Assembly (NCBI GenBank): GCA_030765045.1
Contig: CM060969.1
Span: 41,474,716 to 41,538,715, forward strand
Source of the DNA: Tenodera sinensis
Taxonomy: Eukaryota; Arthropoda; Insecta; Mantodea; Mantidae
DNA length: 64,000 bases
Direction of reading: 5' to 3'
Both the position numbers and the translations under genes were made by a program. Below the pieces are notes generated by a model, which was not told where the DNA came from, ran no database searches, and worked only from the letters and a program-made list of their open reading frames with translations. Positions 48,440 to 59,984 of the stretch are shown one piece after another (within the stretch, counting starts at the first letter, position 1; each line of letters opens with the position of its first letter).

Positions 48440-49145
48440 AGGATATGAAAATCCTTTCCGGCACATCGTCACAGCCAGAAATTTACACTGCTAGTGTAAA
48501 TTCTGGGACGGGGCGGATTAGCGTGTTGTCTTGGCTGATGGGCTCCCTGCCCTTGAGCAGATGCTCCCAGTTAAGGCTAGCCGAATCAGCCGCCCTACTC
48601 GTTGCCGAAGCTGGGGCCAATACGGCCACACGACCGACGCCCCACTCTGCCACTACTGTGGTGCTAACACCATCACCGCACACTGCACCAGCCACGTCGC
48701 CCCATGTATTTGGCATGTGCAATTGCACCGGTCACTTCACGAGCCAGGCGTGAAGCTGCGCCGTTAGCCGGGTGCAACACAAATGTGGCCCTCACAACAG
48801 CCAGTCTCCGACTCCCAGACCATCACCGTCACACATCAACCGCACACCAACACTAACCACCAAACCGCCGACCAACAAGACGCCACCTACAGCAGTCTCC
48901 ACATCTCCGTACTCCACAACACTGTGGCTCTGCGGAAGCTTCCGGAAACCCTTCAGATTCTCACCGACTAGGCTGCAGCATGGGAAGCAGCCCCGACTCG
49001 TGAAGAACGCCCAGGAAACCACCCATAACGTGCAAACTACGCTACCAGCCTCAGTCACCAACAACAAAAGCCCCTGGAAGAGATCGTACAAGGACACACT
49101 ATAGCTCTGGAAGTCAGACTCAGCACATTGAAAGCATTCTAACAT
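48440..49145 (+). pseudogene. LINE ORF1 (gag-like) remnant with zinc knuckles
   Basis: Spread over three frames. One frame (48531-48767) reads CRSWGQYGHTTDAPLCHYCG and NTITAHCTSHVAPC, a damaged version of the tandem CCHC zinc knuckles found in ORF1 of jockey/I/R1-type LINEs (C..C...GH....C...C..CG..H....C). A shift then gives a proline-, serine- and threonine-rich stretch (SPTPRPSPSHINRTPT, TTKPPTNKTPPTAVS), typical downstream of such knuckles. The region is C-rich on the plus strand, unlike its surroundings. Several frameshifts and missing cysteines show it is dead. No reverse transcriptase follows. Confidence 0.55.
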
Positions 49146-50016
49146 TCCCTAGACCTCTCCTTTCTTCCACAGTTCCATACATGCCCTACTCAAGTCGCAG
49201 GTCGCTGTCGGGCATCGACCATAACATTCGACCTGCCCCAGCCCAATGCTTCATTTGTTATCATGCACTTGCAATTATTCGGTTTGCTCCTGCGGTAACG
49301 GGCATTGCTCCATCCCAGAATTAAAATAAACAGCATCACCACAGAATTACCATGTTACAGAGTATATTAATGTTAATTTTAAAAAATCATCTCAGCTTTT
49401 AAATATCTAAGTGTATACCAAGGTTCATTTAGAGCTTGACGGATGATGGAGAATGTCCTTGTTAGAAGGTTATTGAAATTTTCCACAAACTATACGGAAA
49501 ATGTTCCTTAAACATATGAAGACTACATAGAAAGAACATTCTAAGTTTGAAAATTGAGCACCTGGCAGTCCAGGCACGTTCCTAAGTATCTATTCCTTAA
49601 GTGTAGCAATGTTTATCGCGAAAGAATGCAAATTAAACCCAGCTACATTTATTTTAGTAGTTAACGCTCAGACACGGGAATTCTTAAGCAGATTCCTTAA
49701 AGTTATCTGCACTCGAACCAAAGACTACAAAACAATAAAGGTCAAGGGTCACTAAAAGGCAGTTAAAAATTGGTTGGGAAATTGTTTATCTACGACTTCC
49801 CTGTGAATTTTTAATCTTATTTCCTTTCATTTATTCTAGCTTCATTACTTAGAAGTGATGATAAGAGTTTGGAGTTTCATTTTATATTTTTATTATTCAG
49901 CTCTGAAATGAGTGTGTAATTTCAGAAAAAAACACCATTATTATTACAATTATTATTGTTGTTGTTGTTACTGCTATAACATGAAGTTAATGAAATAGGG
50001 GAATTTATTTACTCTT
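49146..50016. other. unassigned; includes an (ATT)n(GTT)n tract
   Basis: An ATT/GTT microsatellite lies at about 49935-49970. Nothing else was recognised. Confidence 0.4.
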
Positions 50017-50028
50017 AGATGAATAATT

Positions 50029-50360
50029 GGCCGCCTCCGTAGCGCAGCTGGCAGCGCGCTTGCCTGTGGCGCGGAGGACCCGGGTGCGATCCCCGGTACC
50101 CCTCTGGGAGGTCTGGCACGGGGTGCACTCAGCCTCGTTAGGTCCCGGGGGGACCAATTGAGGAGCTACTTGATGGAGAAGTAGCGGCCCCAGGTCGAGA
50201 AGACCGCATAACTGGCCGGGAGGGCTCGGGGCGCTGACCACGTCCCACCCTCCAGTACTGCACCTCACCAATGACGCCTGTAGTGGGCAGAGGTGGGGGA
50301 CGCAGCGGCTGGGCGGTAGGCCTTGGCCCTTCGTGGGCTGTCGCGCGGGGTTTACATTAC
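50029..50360 (+). mobile_element. SINE family A, young copy with target-site duplication
   Basis: The tRNA-derived head GGCCGCCTCCGTAGCGCAGC contains a perfect A box (TAGCGCAGCTGG), and the B box is GGTGCGATCCC. The GC-rich body is nearly identical to the copy at 51.6 kb, and the tail is a short TTACA repeat. AGATGAATAATT flanks it on both sides (50017-50028 and 50361-50372), a perfect 12-bp duplication. It lacks about 18 bases just after the B box that the other copy keeps. The minus-strand frame 50005-50271 is a shadow. Confidence 0.95.
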
Positions 50361-50372
50361 AGATGAATAATT

Positions 50373-51551
50373 AGTGATATTTAACAGTCAACGGAAGTTA
50401 CAAGTTACCAAACTATTAAAAGCAACTTATTTGCTTGCAGGAGCAATGTTTTGGAAATTCTTAGAAAGGCAGAAACAGAAAGCGGACGTTTAAGGGTGTT
50501 TAAGTTAAAAGAATACGCTACACTAATATCAATAGGAAGAGTAGTGTCAAATATTTGACTGACTTGTGCGGTTCACTTGACATCGGTCTGGCCCTACCGA
50601 AGTGTGTCAAAATCATCACGAACATCATTGGAGGTCAACCTGCTGCTGGAACCACCGGAAGTACTTCTTAGTACCATGGTTTGGCAACGAAACATTATAT
50701 CAGTCCAATGTGACCTCACAAACAGTGGATGTCTCCAGAAATGCTCTGTGAGTACAAATCCTGAGTTTCAGTTTCTGGTTAAGTTTTTGATTGTGGAGGA
50801 GCTAGTAGAAGCAAAGTCACAAATTCTCTTTCCGTTCTCATTAATTATTGCGTTCTTTCCCTCCCCCGACCCTCCCGGGAAAAGTTTCGTTGACGTCCAG
50901 AGAAGGCACGCCCTTAAAACCCCCTCACTTTGGCTTAATTACCTCTCCAATCTTTTACATTTCGCCCCTTGCCCCTTCACCATTTCGCCAGTATTTTTCT
51001 TATTACAAGAAGTAAGAACAGAAGAAGACACTCCCTGTGATAGTTGCCGCATTCTACACGTATCATTTGAAATAACGTCACAAGTTATGAACTAATCTTA
51101 TGGAGAATCATATATAGACAGGCTTTCAGGATCCAAGATTGATGTAAAGATATTTGATCATCTAGACTGGACTTTTTTAACATCAGGAACAGACTCTTAA
51201 GTTTTCGTGGAGACCAAGGAGAGACTTTCCAAAAGTACATCCAAAGAAACCTCATTCTTCAGGGAATCTTGGTTGATTATCCCTCAACAATTTTAAAAAT
51301 CGGGGTCTATAGTTAACGATATCTCCTGTTTAGTGTTACAGCACTCAAAGTTAATTAAAACAGCTGCAGTTTTTCGAGCTGTTGGCTATACTGTGTAGTG
51401 GATTAAAATGGTAGTAAAATACAAAATTAATATGTGACATATTACCGGCTTGTGATGAATTGGACAATGCCAGAAGCATGACATTTGTTTTTAGAACAAC
51501 TTACCGCACCAAAATTTGTTCTTAAGAGTAATATTTACATTTGTACAACCT
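50373..51551. other. spacer between inverted family A SINEs
   Basis: Apart from the open frame described separately, I recognise nothing in this 1.2 kb. Confidence 0.35.
50577..51095 (+). CDS. unassigned open frame between two SINEs (weak)
   Basis: The frame is open for 172 codons, but the upstream limit is a TTG. The first ATG is at 50676 (context TACCATGG), giving 139 codons. The product starts MVWQRNIISVQCDLTNSGC, has a hydrophobic stretch (LFPFSLIIAFFPS) and several cysteines. I recognise no domain. The frame ends about 470 bases before the inverted SINE copy. It is the longest frame in the window not explained by a repeat, yet a chance frame of this length in 64 kb is quite possible. 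Confidence 0.15.
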   Translation: MTSVWPYRSVSKSSRTSLEVNLLLEPPEVLLSTMVWQRNIISVQCDLTNSGCLQKCSVSTNPEFQFLVKFLIVEELVEAKSQILFPFSLIIAFFPSPDPPGKSFVDVQRRHALKTPSLWLNYLSNLLHFAPCPFTISPVFFLLQEVRTEEDTPCDSCRILHVSFEITSQVMN

Positions 51552-51562
51552 AACTACTCTAT

Positions 51563-51916
51563 GTAATGTAATGTAAACCCCGCGCGACAGCCCACGAAGG
51601 GCCAAGGCCTACCGCCCAGCCGCTGCGTCCCCCACCTCTGCCCACTACAGGCGTTATTGGTGAGGTGCAGTACTGGAGGGTGGGACGTGGTCAGCGCCCC
51701 GAGCCCTCCCGGCCAGTTATGCGGTCTTCTCGACCTGGGGCCGCTACTTCTCCATCAAGTAGCTCCTCAATTGGTCCCCCCGGGACCTAACGAGGCTGAG
51801 TGCACCCCGTGCCAGACCTCCCAGAGGGGATAAAATCCCCATGCTGGTACCGGGGATTGAACCCGGGTCCTCCGCGCCACAGGCAAGCGCGCTGCCAGCT
51901 GCGCTACGGAGGCGGC
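51563..51916 (-). mobile_element. SINE family A, young complete copy with target-site duplication
   Basis: On the minus strand: A box TAGCGCAGCTGG, B box GGTTCAATCCC, the full body, and a (TTACA)n tail (GTAATGTAATGTAAAC on the plus strand). AACTACTCTAT flanks both ends (51552-51562 and 51917-51927), a perfect 11-bp duplication. It keeps GCATGGGGATTTTATC after the B box, which the 50.0 kb copy has lost. The two copies are otherwise almost identical and in opposite orientation. Confidence 0.95.
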
Positions 51917-51927
51917 AACTACTCTAT

Positions 51928-53087
51928 ATTAGTGTGAAATATCTTTATCTGGGGGTAAATTGAGAAAGTATGCAGTTCACTGCTTAAAAGCAGGCAGCCA
52001 AATGATGACATCCCTCTGTGTGTGAAATTTAACCAGCAGGAGGAGAGGATGTGGGTAGGAAATCGGTCTAAACTAAGTAACAAAGTGGGTTAGTCGGTGA
52101 AATAAACGCAGAATCCCCTTATATAAAAAAATCTGCCAAGAAGGAAATGTCTGCTCCAAGACTGAAGCACACAAATAAAGTGAATAACCCTACCACAGTA
52201 ACACTTTGCCTCCACAAAGAAACAAGGTGTTAGATGACATTTGCCACACAGACAGAAGGGGAGTGGTTGTTAGCACACGGCGGTATGGCATCAACCAAAG
52301 CAACACTTGTTTTTTAATGCACAACATAATCGTAGCATAACTTGCTCTTCTTGGGTTCTCTTTCAGAATCACAATTACTCTGTATTGTCAAGTTTCACTG
52401 TTAAACAGCAAGCATATACAACAAAAACGCTCTGAAATACAATATTGACGTGATTGGCTAGGAATCACGTGACCAGACATGACAGAGGTTTTGCTAAAGG
52501 AAACTCCAAGAGTAGGTCAAACTCTAATTGAAATTGAGCTGACTGCCGGGGAGTAGAAGAGAATAGTGAGTCACATTTCACCGAGTCCAAGTACCCCGTC
52601 TAGATAACAGAGCAGAGTCGTTTCTGATATGCAAAACCCTGCCCAAGAAGATACCATAAATCTAACTGCCACGCGACCTCATATTAGACAAGGGACCAAC
52701 AAAGGAAGACCAAGCAGATCCTTCAATATATATATATCACGGCCTTTGCACACAATAATTGCTAAAGAGGTTCTCCAAAACAGAAAAAGGAAATGAGGGT
52801 GCAAAAAGTTAAATAAAAGCGAAAACAACTGGAAACATTTGTTCCTGCTACTGTCATTGTGATACGGTGAAGCTATGTGATAAGGTAAAACAAACCACAG
52901 ATGCTTAAACGACCCAAATTTTAAATTCCATGTCCAGCCGAGTGAAACACTGACTGTTGTTTGATAAAAGATCTGCTCTTCAATCTCCCTCTCGAAAGAA
53001 GCTTGGGTATGTGTGAATAAATTCTCTTCTGAACTTAAACTAATAACCGTGTATATAAAGATTTTATTACTATATATTGAGCATGGG
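51928..53087. other. unassigned sequence
   Basis: An 8-bp inverted repeat around a 7-base loop (ACGTGATT...AATCACGT, 52448-52470) overlaps a CACGTG E-box. The 139-codon minus-strand frame 52679-53098 is low-complexity aromatic/hydrophobic and has no domain. Confidence 0.35.
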
Positions 53088-53089
53088 TA

Positions 53090-53668
53090 CAGCAACACTC
53101 AAAAATCCGAACTACGGATTGTCGATTTCTTCGGATTTTGGAACATAAAAAATCACCAACACTTTATTACCTTTAAATATATATTGTACGATTTTGGACA
53201 CTTTCACTGAGTTATAAACAACACTGAGTACAGCAAAAAATACTAGCTAGATTTAAAGAACACTGATATCTTTTGAAGCTTTAATGGGCTTTGTTTCTTT
53301 GCAGCCAAGCCTCGAACTTATCGAAGACATGCAAGCTAAGATACTGCATATCTAGGCATATTTTCCAATCAACTTACAGCAGTTACTAGAGCATTGAAAG
53401 CTTCAGCATGAGTAGGCCTAACATTTTCTTTATCCTCGTTTTGATAATCTAGTCTTGACCTACACGTTCTCTCTCTCTGTTAGGCAGTCAATATTTCGTC
53501 GTTTAAAATTAGGCAGCCAAAATAATTTTGGTTAATATTCAACCATACGTTAGCATTATTTTTGAAGTCCAGTATGGCATGACCATAAAAAGTCAGTCAA
53601 ATCTTGGAATCGGGTTCAGATTTTGGACGTTTCGAATTATTGACGTTCGGATTTTTGACATTCTACTG
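53090..53668 (-). mobile_element. Tigger/pogo-like DNA transposon remnant, 579 bp
   Basis: Terminal inverted repeats: left CAGCAACACTCAAAAATCCG, right (reversed) CAGTAGAATGTCAAAAATCC. Both run on into repeats of the AATCCGAA type common to Tigger ends. TA lies on each side (53088-53089 and 53669-53670). On the minus strand from about 53418, PTHAEAFNALVTAVS, a stop, then LENMPRYA and, near 53325, LAAKK match the C-terminal end of Tigger/jerky transposases (usual PTHAEAFDAL..AL.W). The N-terminal and catalytic DDE parts are deleted. The plus-strand frame 53013-53210 is not a gene. Confidence 0.8.
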
Positions 53669-53670
53669 TA

Positions 53671-54517
53671 ATGAGTATGAGCATATGAGCTATTTCTCAA
53701 TTTATACTCGGGTTTACGCAGATAGTTTGGTTCCAAAGCATCGCAAATGAGGAAGTCACCTCACCTGATTCGTTTCACAAGTTCTTTGATCCAAAAATAA
53801 GACAGTGGAAAGAGATGTAGGTATTTCTGGGAAGAAAGGGGTTGAGTTTGGTTGATGGAACGAGATCCTGCAACTCCCGAAGGAGCGGACAGTCAAAGAA
53901 CCGGGAAAGAAGACGTAGATATATATGGGAGAGAAGCTGCACTTGCTAGTGTGTTACTCAAGGTGAATTTATGAGGCGCGGAGAGGCGACAGACGCACAA
54001 GAGCGACTGGGAATTCTGCCCTACGAAGAAAAAGACTTGTCTGTCCCTCCTGTAGCACCGCAACTTCTTTTTTCTCAAGGACTCATTTACAGTTAGCTTC
54101 TGTAAGAAGATAGGATTCGTTCTTACCAGCACAATCAAGCTTTTGTGTCTGAAACCCTTTAAACACCGGAGCCGCCTTGGAAATCCTCGGATATCTCTTT
54201 CAGTCGACGTTTTATTTATATTCGACAATATCCACGTGCGTTTCCCCTGTTTCTCTTGTCTATCTGGCCGTTTTGGAAATGAACTGAAATTTTAATAGAC
54301 GAATTATGTTCTCCTGCAGAAAAAGAAAAACAGATATTGGGATTTCGTTGAAAATGAGTTGAAATCTGAGTAGAGGAAGAATTGTATTCTCCCTTAAAAA
54401 CAAAAGAAAAAGAAAACATGGGATTTAATCCAAAATGCACGTTTTGAAAACCATACGAGAAGATCGGGCAAGCACAAAAGTGTGTATCTATGTATGCATA
54501 TGAATGTGTGTGTGTGT
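53671..54517. other. unassigned sequence
   Basis: Minus-strand frames at 53893-54228 and 54216-54599 have no domain, and the latter runs across the G/GT tract. GAAAAAG-rich repeats lie around 54310-54420. Confidence 0.35.
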
Positions 54518-54534
54518 GGGGGGGGGGGGGGGGG
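54518..54534. repeat. poly-G run (17 G) next to (GT)n
   Basis: A short GT tract (about 54505-54517) runs directly into 17 consecutive G. Such a run can form intramolecular G-quadruplex structure. Confidence 0.95.
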
Positions 54535-56140
54535 CAGGCGCACGCAGATTGGGTGATAAAACCGACCAAAACAGTGAAATGAAATTGAAATTCGGTCAAA
54601 TTACTATTGTAGCAATGAAACGGTAGTAAATTAATTTTTATTCTTTTGTTATATGTTTTCGTCTGGCGACTCTACCTTGATATGTAAAAAATATACAAAT
54701 TTTAGTGAGATTAAATACATTTAATAGTACGTATGTCTTTGCCTTTGTAATGAACTAAAAATGATTGACATACAGGTATATGTGTTTTTTATTATTAACA
54801 CTCACTCCCACAACTCCACTAGAGTTGTTCAGTTAAACACGGAGAATATTCTCTGTCTTCTTTTACCCACTTTTCACCCTCCTTGTGTCTCACTCTGTAT
54901 TAACATTTTTATCTTCCTTTCTACTCTGTTCTCCGTCTTTCTTCCACTGTTTCTCTTTCTCCATTTTCTCCCATCTCTGTGCAAGTGCATGTAATGGCGA
55001 TTTTTCTGACGTGATAAATATACACTTTCAACAAATTGTGCACAAATTTTACCTGCTCTTCATGCTTACGAAACGATGGGATCTAAACTGTTTATAGTAG
55101 AAAATGGTTTTCGTACACTGATAACAAAGGACTGGAATAGCTCAAATATCCATCTTCACAAAACTTGTCAGCAACATAACCATTATACCTTTTCAAATTA
55201 CTAATAATAAGGCTGAGGCTTCCATTTTATAGCTTTATCCCATTAAGCCCGTCTTTTGGAACAAGTAATTAATAGACACTATATGATATTTTTAAGTGGT
55301 ACCTAAGTATACTTGCTATACAGCAGGTATATACCAAGTTTAATAATTATTTGGGCCATTCTTGCCTTAAAAGATGGCGCAAACAAGAATGCAAGTATTC
55401 CTTGTTCAATGTATGTGTATCGTTTCTCAAAAATTAAAAATTACCAGAGAAATTTTATTTAGAATTTAATGAATAATCGAAAACACGAGTTGAATGTAAC
55501 ATTTAAGATTTATCCCATTATTAATTTTTTAATTCTTCCATTTACACAAAAAATCTACGGCTAACAAGCAACAAAGAGTGCTAAAATAAGGGATAAATGA
55601 AGTAATTGGCATACTTCAACAGGGTAACAGAAAAGTTTGCCTGGTTGCAAACGAACTAGCAAAGAATTCCTTTGAAGCGGAGGTGGAACTTCGAACATAA
55701 TGCAAAGGGAAAGTGATGAATTAAAGTAAGCCAATACGAGACGTTTGCGAACGCCGGTGAAGGGGAGTTCGGCCCCAGAGAGGAAATGGGGAGGGTAGGA
55801 TTCCTGTTAATATAATTGCAACAACCACGTGGAATGAGAAACGCTCTAAAACAACCTAAGCAATCAGGAGTAAGAAGAGGAAAGCAACACAAGAGAAATC
55901 AAATGCAGTGAACTGTGGTAAACAGAATAAATTATGTATGGGAGTCACTTAGGCAAACCTCCATGAAACCTTTAAGGCAAGTGATTTTAAAGCAAAATTC
56001 TCAACACATGTAGGTATCAAAGTTTTTAATAGAGGTATTTTTAAGTGGGTTTTCTACGTAAAGCACCTATCATCACTCAAATCGCGTGTCTGCTGCAGAA
56101 ATTCATAAACCTCTACACATATGAAATTGGAGGTTTATAC
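54535..56140. other. unassigned sequence
   Basis: AT-rich with a pyrimidine-rich stretch at about 54840-54980. Small frames have no domain. No repeat was recognised. Confidence 0.4.
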
Positions 56141-56695
56141 TGTGACGCTGGCTGGTAGGCTCCGCCTAAAAGAGAGCCAAGACCAAGCCACCTCACACCA
56201 CTTCGCGACGAGTGGATGGCATAACAATGGAGCGCGCAGCCTTGTTTATGGAGAGGTGAATTTAGAGAAAAATCCGTGATACCTCATTCTTGTCTATATA
56301 AGTGAATGCGGATGAAAAAGGCATTCTTCGGAATCGTGAAGTGTTGAATGAGACAACTGTTAGCTACCTTTAAGTGTGTCAGTTTTGAGAAAATGTTGTG
56401 CATTGTCAGAGACAGTTGCGGACATTGACTCGTAGCGTCGGAGTTTTTGTTGTGTAAAGAAGCTTTAGTGAGTATGATGGTAGGCAGCAGTTTGTGAGAC
56501 AAACTGAAGTATTTGGCAAGATTGTCATTGGAGAGAACAGCTGTAAACTGTAAGGTCACGAAGAACTGTAGATTGTATTAATGATAAAACACAAGTATGT
56601 TTTGTGCTTTAGTTTTAGAAGAGAGATAAAGTCATAAGAAGAAGTAACTAGGCTTGTCCATTGACACACTGGTATCAGAAGTGGGATTTGTCACA
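56141..56695 (+). mobile_element. LTR-like element, copy 3
   Basis: Starts TGTGACGCTGG and has a TATA core TATATAAG at 56295-56302 preceded by ACCTCATTCTTG, as in copies 2 and 4. The conserved AGTAACTAGGCTTGTCC is near the end, then CTGGTATCAGAAGTGGGAT, and the copy closes TTTGTCACA. The CTGGTATCAGAAG stretch looks like a primer-binding site, so the true LTR may end at CATTGACACA (about 56668). No gag or pol sequence follows. The minus-strand frame 56284-56559 is within it. Confidence 0.55.
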
Positions 56696-56885
56696 TTGTC
56701 ATTTTGTTACAATATGATAAAGTTTTGAAGAAAGTATATTTCAGAATTGATTGAAACGGTATAATTCTGAGAAGAAAAAAACTATATAATAATCTTGCAA
56801 AAGTACATTTTAAGTATATATGTTCACTTATTTGCGATTTTGTGTCTTTGTATTTGTTTACATTGGGTTTTCTTTATTAACATGC
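56696..56885. other. AT-rich spacer
   Basis: ATTTTGTTACAATATG just after copy 3 resembles ATTTTGGCGCAACAATATG after copy 4, so some internal LTR-element sequence may extend here. Confidence 0.35.
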
Positions 56886-57008
56886 AATTCAAACCCACAT
56901 TTACATTCTCACTCATACTTCCATACTCCAAGGAGAATGGCAAATAATTTAAACTCAGGACCTTCGGATTTGGTAGGTAGTATGCTACCACCAGACCAGA
57001 GAGGCAGT
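56886..57008 (-). mobile_element. SINE family B, second copy
   Basis: On the minus strand the head reads TCTGGTCTGGTGGTAGCATA, and the B box is decayed to CCTGAGTTTAAATT. The body (GGAGTATGGAAGTATGAGTG, then AATGTGGGTTTGAATTG) matches the 38.06 kb copy. Confidence 0.65.
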
Positions 57009-57485
57009 CCTTTTAATTTTTGATGATTTTAAAATCTGCAAAAAATAAACCAGCATTAATAATAGTTCACCCCTGTTAACAGCAATCTACATACGTCAAA
57101 GTGAAAGATTTCAGATTCTTTTTGGGCCTATTTGTATTTCCTATCTTGCCAATCTGTTAATGTTTCTGTTATGTCCTTATGCTCGCGGAAGGACTATAAT
57201 CAGCGAAACACCAAAGGCAAGCGCTCTGGAAGTCTGGAGATTATAGCCACGAGAGCCGACAAATCAGTAGCTTAAAGAGTATCAACCACATTTTCTGCAC
57301 TTAACAGGAGCTACAAATGTACGTACGGATGGGTAGAAAGTAAAATAACAAATGCTTTACAGAGTTGTAAAGTAAGCTGTTGTAAGTGTAAACTGTTTTT
57401 GTTTCTGAACTGGATAAGATGTTTTCCGTGCCCAAATTAACCATAAAGGATGTTGAAGTAATGATAGAATACCATAGCTGTATCA
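57009..57485. other. unassigned sequence
   Basis: No recognised feature. The minus-strand frame 57301-57576 overlaps the next SINE. Confidence 0.35.
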
Positions 57486-57745
57486 CATCAGATGGTTCCG
57501 TGGGAAGTGTAAGGTTACGGGGTTCGATTCCCGGCGACCCTTCACTTAGAAGGCCAACATTGGGGTAGTCTCTCACCCGCCATGACTTATTTTCCTTTCA
57601 TCCTGTTTGCTTCTGCCTAGAGAGGCTGATGGTAATACCGCGTAGCCACCTCACTGGGCAGGAAAGAGTATGAAGGGAGTGCTGCCATACCTGCATCTTA
57701 AAGTAAGACCGCCTGTCGCCAAGGAAACCCCGCCAGTAATACAAA
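57486..57745 (+). mobile_element. tRNA-derived SINE
   Basis: The B box GGTTCGATTCCC at 57521-57532 is perfect, and the A box upstream (TGGTTCCGTGGG) is changed. The body includes CTAGAGAGGCTGATGGTAAT and GACCGCCTGTCGCCAAGGAA. No sister copy in the window and no clear flanking duplication. Confidence 0.55.
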
Positions 57746-59930
57746 GTAAGCAGTTAATCCCGAGTATGCTTCTGTTACCGTAAGAAAATACTAAGCATTC
57801 AAATTAGGCAAGTACAAAACTTTGATTTAAATTCTAGGTAACTTTTAATAACTGATCCCAACAATGAATTTCAATACTATAAAAATAAAAACAAATGCTA
57901 TTCACATCAAAGTGAAGAAATGCCTTTAAAGTGGAAGATCTTCTTTTACATTATGCTAGTAAAGAATACAGTTGACCGGTGTTTATCACGTGAGAAGTGC
58001 AAAGGGCTCTTTCTCTTTCTCCATATATCCGGTATGGCTGCGTCGCCCTCCCACTTCGCCCTACACTCCTAAATCAATACTCGTCTCCTTCTGAAACCCC
58101 CGCTTTTCCCTGCACCCCCTCCCCAAACACACTGCCTTCAACATCTCATCCTATACCAGCCATTAAAAACACCGAGCTCCAAGCTTGTTTACATTCAACA
58201 ATTTTCCAGCAGTGTTTTGACCTCTTCTGGAAAATAACGGCTTAGTGTTACACAAGGATAAAATTGCACGATTTACTCATCCTAAAAACTCTTCCCTCCA
58301 ATCAAAGTTGTTTTACTTGAAAATGCCACTTATTTTTAAAAATAAGCAGTCCAGGCGCAAAATATAATGAATAGGACCCAGATTCTGATGACTAGTCATA
58401 GGAAAGTCCAAGGAAATAAGGTTGAACTGTTCGTAGACCGTATATAGTGATATGGTGGTTGTTACCCACCCCCTCCCTTGTACAGTTTTTGGCGTTTGCA
58501 GACAGCATTCGATCTGCGTGTCAGTGACGCTTGACCGGTATTATCTTGCGTTCTTTGGAGAGAAATAGTTTGAGTGTTGACAACTAAAGGCAACTGCTTA
58601 AGAATTCCTATGCCTGCTGATGACATATACTTTAATTATACCACTAGGGGCATTGCTAACGAATACGTAAACCCTTATCATGAATACCAGTTTATAAGAA
58701 AGCATATTTATGAGATTATTTTGATAATTTTATGCCATTCTTATTAAAGGCTTTTCTTTTGGACTTTATGTCATTCTTTTGTCATTTTCAGCCCTTTGCG
58801 TCTTGTTTAGTCATTTTTTCAACTCGGACCTAGCATATAAAAGAGTTCTGCATTAGGACGTAAGGATAACTTTTCAAGCATCAGAAATTTAACTATTCGG
58901 GTAAGAAATAAGAGTAATTTACCCATATTTTGATTGCATATTTCGAAAGTAATCACATTCCTTTTTAATTATTAGCTTGGAAAGGTTACTTGTGATTGGA
59001 GGGATAGCTATTGTCAAAGAAGCAGATATTGTCAACATTATGAATTCATACTCCAAATTATGGATGAAACAGCTCAGTTTTACCTTTTAGGCATTGTCAG
59101 GTTGCTTTTGCCTTATCCTTTTGTTACGTCATAAGGCTGTGAAGTATTGTTCATTTGTTATGAATTTTGTATAATCTGACAAGTAAGACTTGTTAATGAT
59201 ACATTTCATAAGGTCTGTTTCAAAAAAAATTTTGTTAATATTCTTTTCAGATTTTTCAAACAAGAACATGGGGCATATAATATAAAATTATTTCTAAATT
59301 GATTCACCATTGTTCTTATAACTAATTCTTCTGCTTGTATAGGAGTTATGCAAGTCATAGAAGTGATAGAAGTTTATAACTTTTGGTGCCCTAATTTTAA
59401 CAAGATAAATCCATTGTAGATCACTTTTATAATTATATCATTTTTAAAATTACTAATTATTTTATAGATATTTTTTAAACAATCCGGACACGCTAATGAC
59501 ATTAAAAGTCAACGTGTTTTTAAGCCCATAAAGTAGAGTTAAGAAAGAAGGCTTCAGAATTGGTGGTTTAATAAACAAGGATGATTACCAGAATTTCATG
59601 AATGGGTAAAACGTCGTGGGGCGTTAGCGTGCTGAGCCGGCATAGAAATCCTCCAGAACTACCACTCTTCACACATTGAAACTACTAACTTTATTCAGCT
59701 ATTCAGAGTGATTTAATTTCGATTGTGTCACGTTTACGTCAGCATTAGCTTAATCAGAAGGAGGGGGTTCCAGTCATGGAGCGCATAACTGCAATCAGGC
59801 CAACCCCTGAGAGGAAGAGATGAAGCGTAGACCAAAATTGTGACTAGATACGGACGACAATGCACGCTAACAAGGTCGGGGTCTCTAACAATTTCATTGT
59901 GATCCTGCCATCTTTAACCTGCTGGTCCTG
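57746..59930. other. unassigned sequence
   Basis: The 82-codon frame at 57997-58245 is proline/serine-rich and has no domain. No repeat head was recognised in 58.3-59.9 kb. Confidence 0.4.

Positions 59931-59960
<30 letters not shown>
59931..59960. repeat. poly-A run (30 A)
   Basis: Thirty consecutive A, directly beside the 3' end of the minus-strand SINE that follows. It may be the tail of an unrecognised plus-strand retroposon ending here. Confidence 0.95.
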
Positions 59961-59963
<3 letters not shown>

Positions 59964-59984
59964 CCACTCTCAGGAAGAGGTCTT

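Noticed and set aside
50005..50271. 88-codon minus-strand frame
   Set aside because: Lies wholly within the young SINE; it is an accidental open frame.
52679..53098. 139-codon minus-strand frame
   Set aside because: Rich in Phe, Leu and Ser, typical of AT-rich DNA read by chance; no domain, and it touches the edge of a Tigger remnant.
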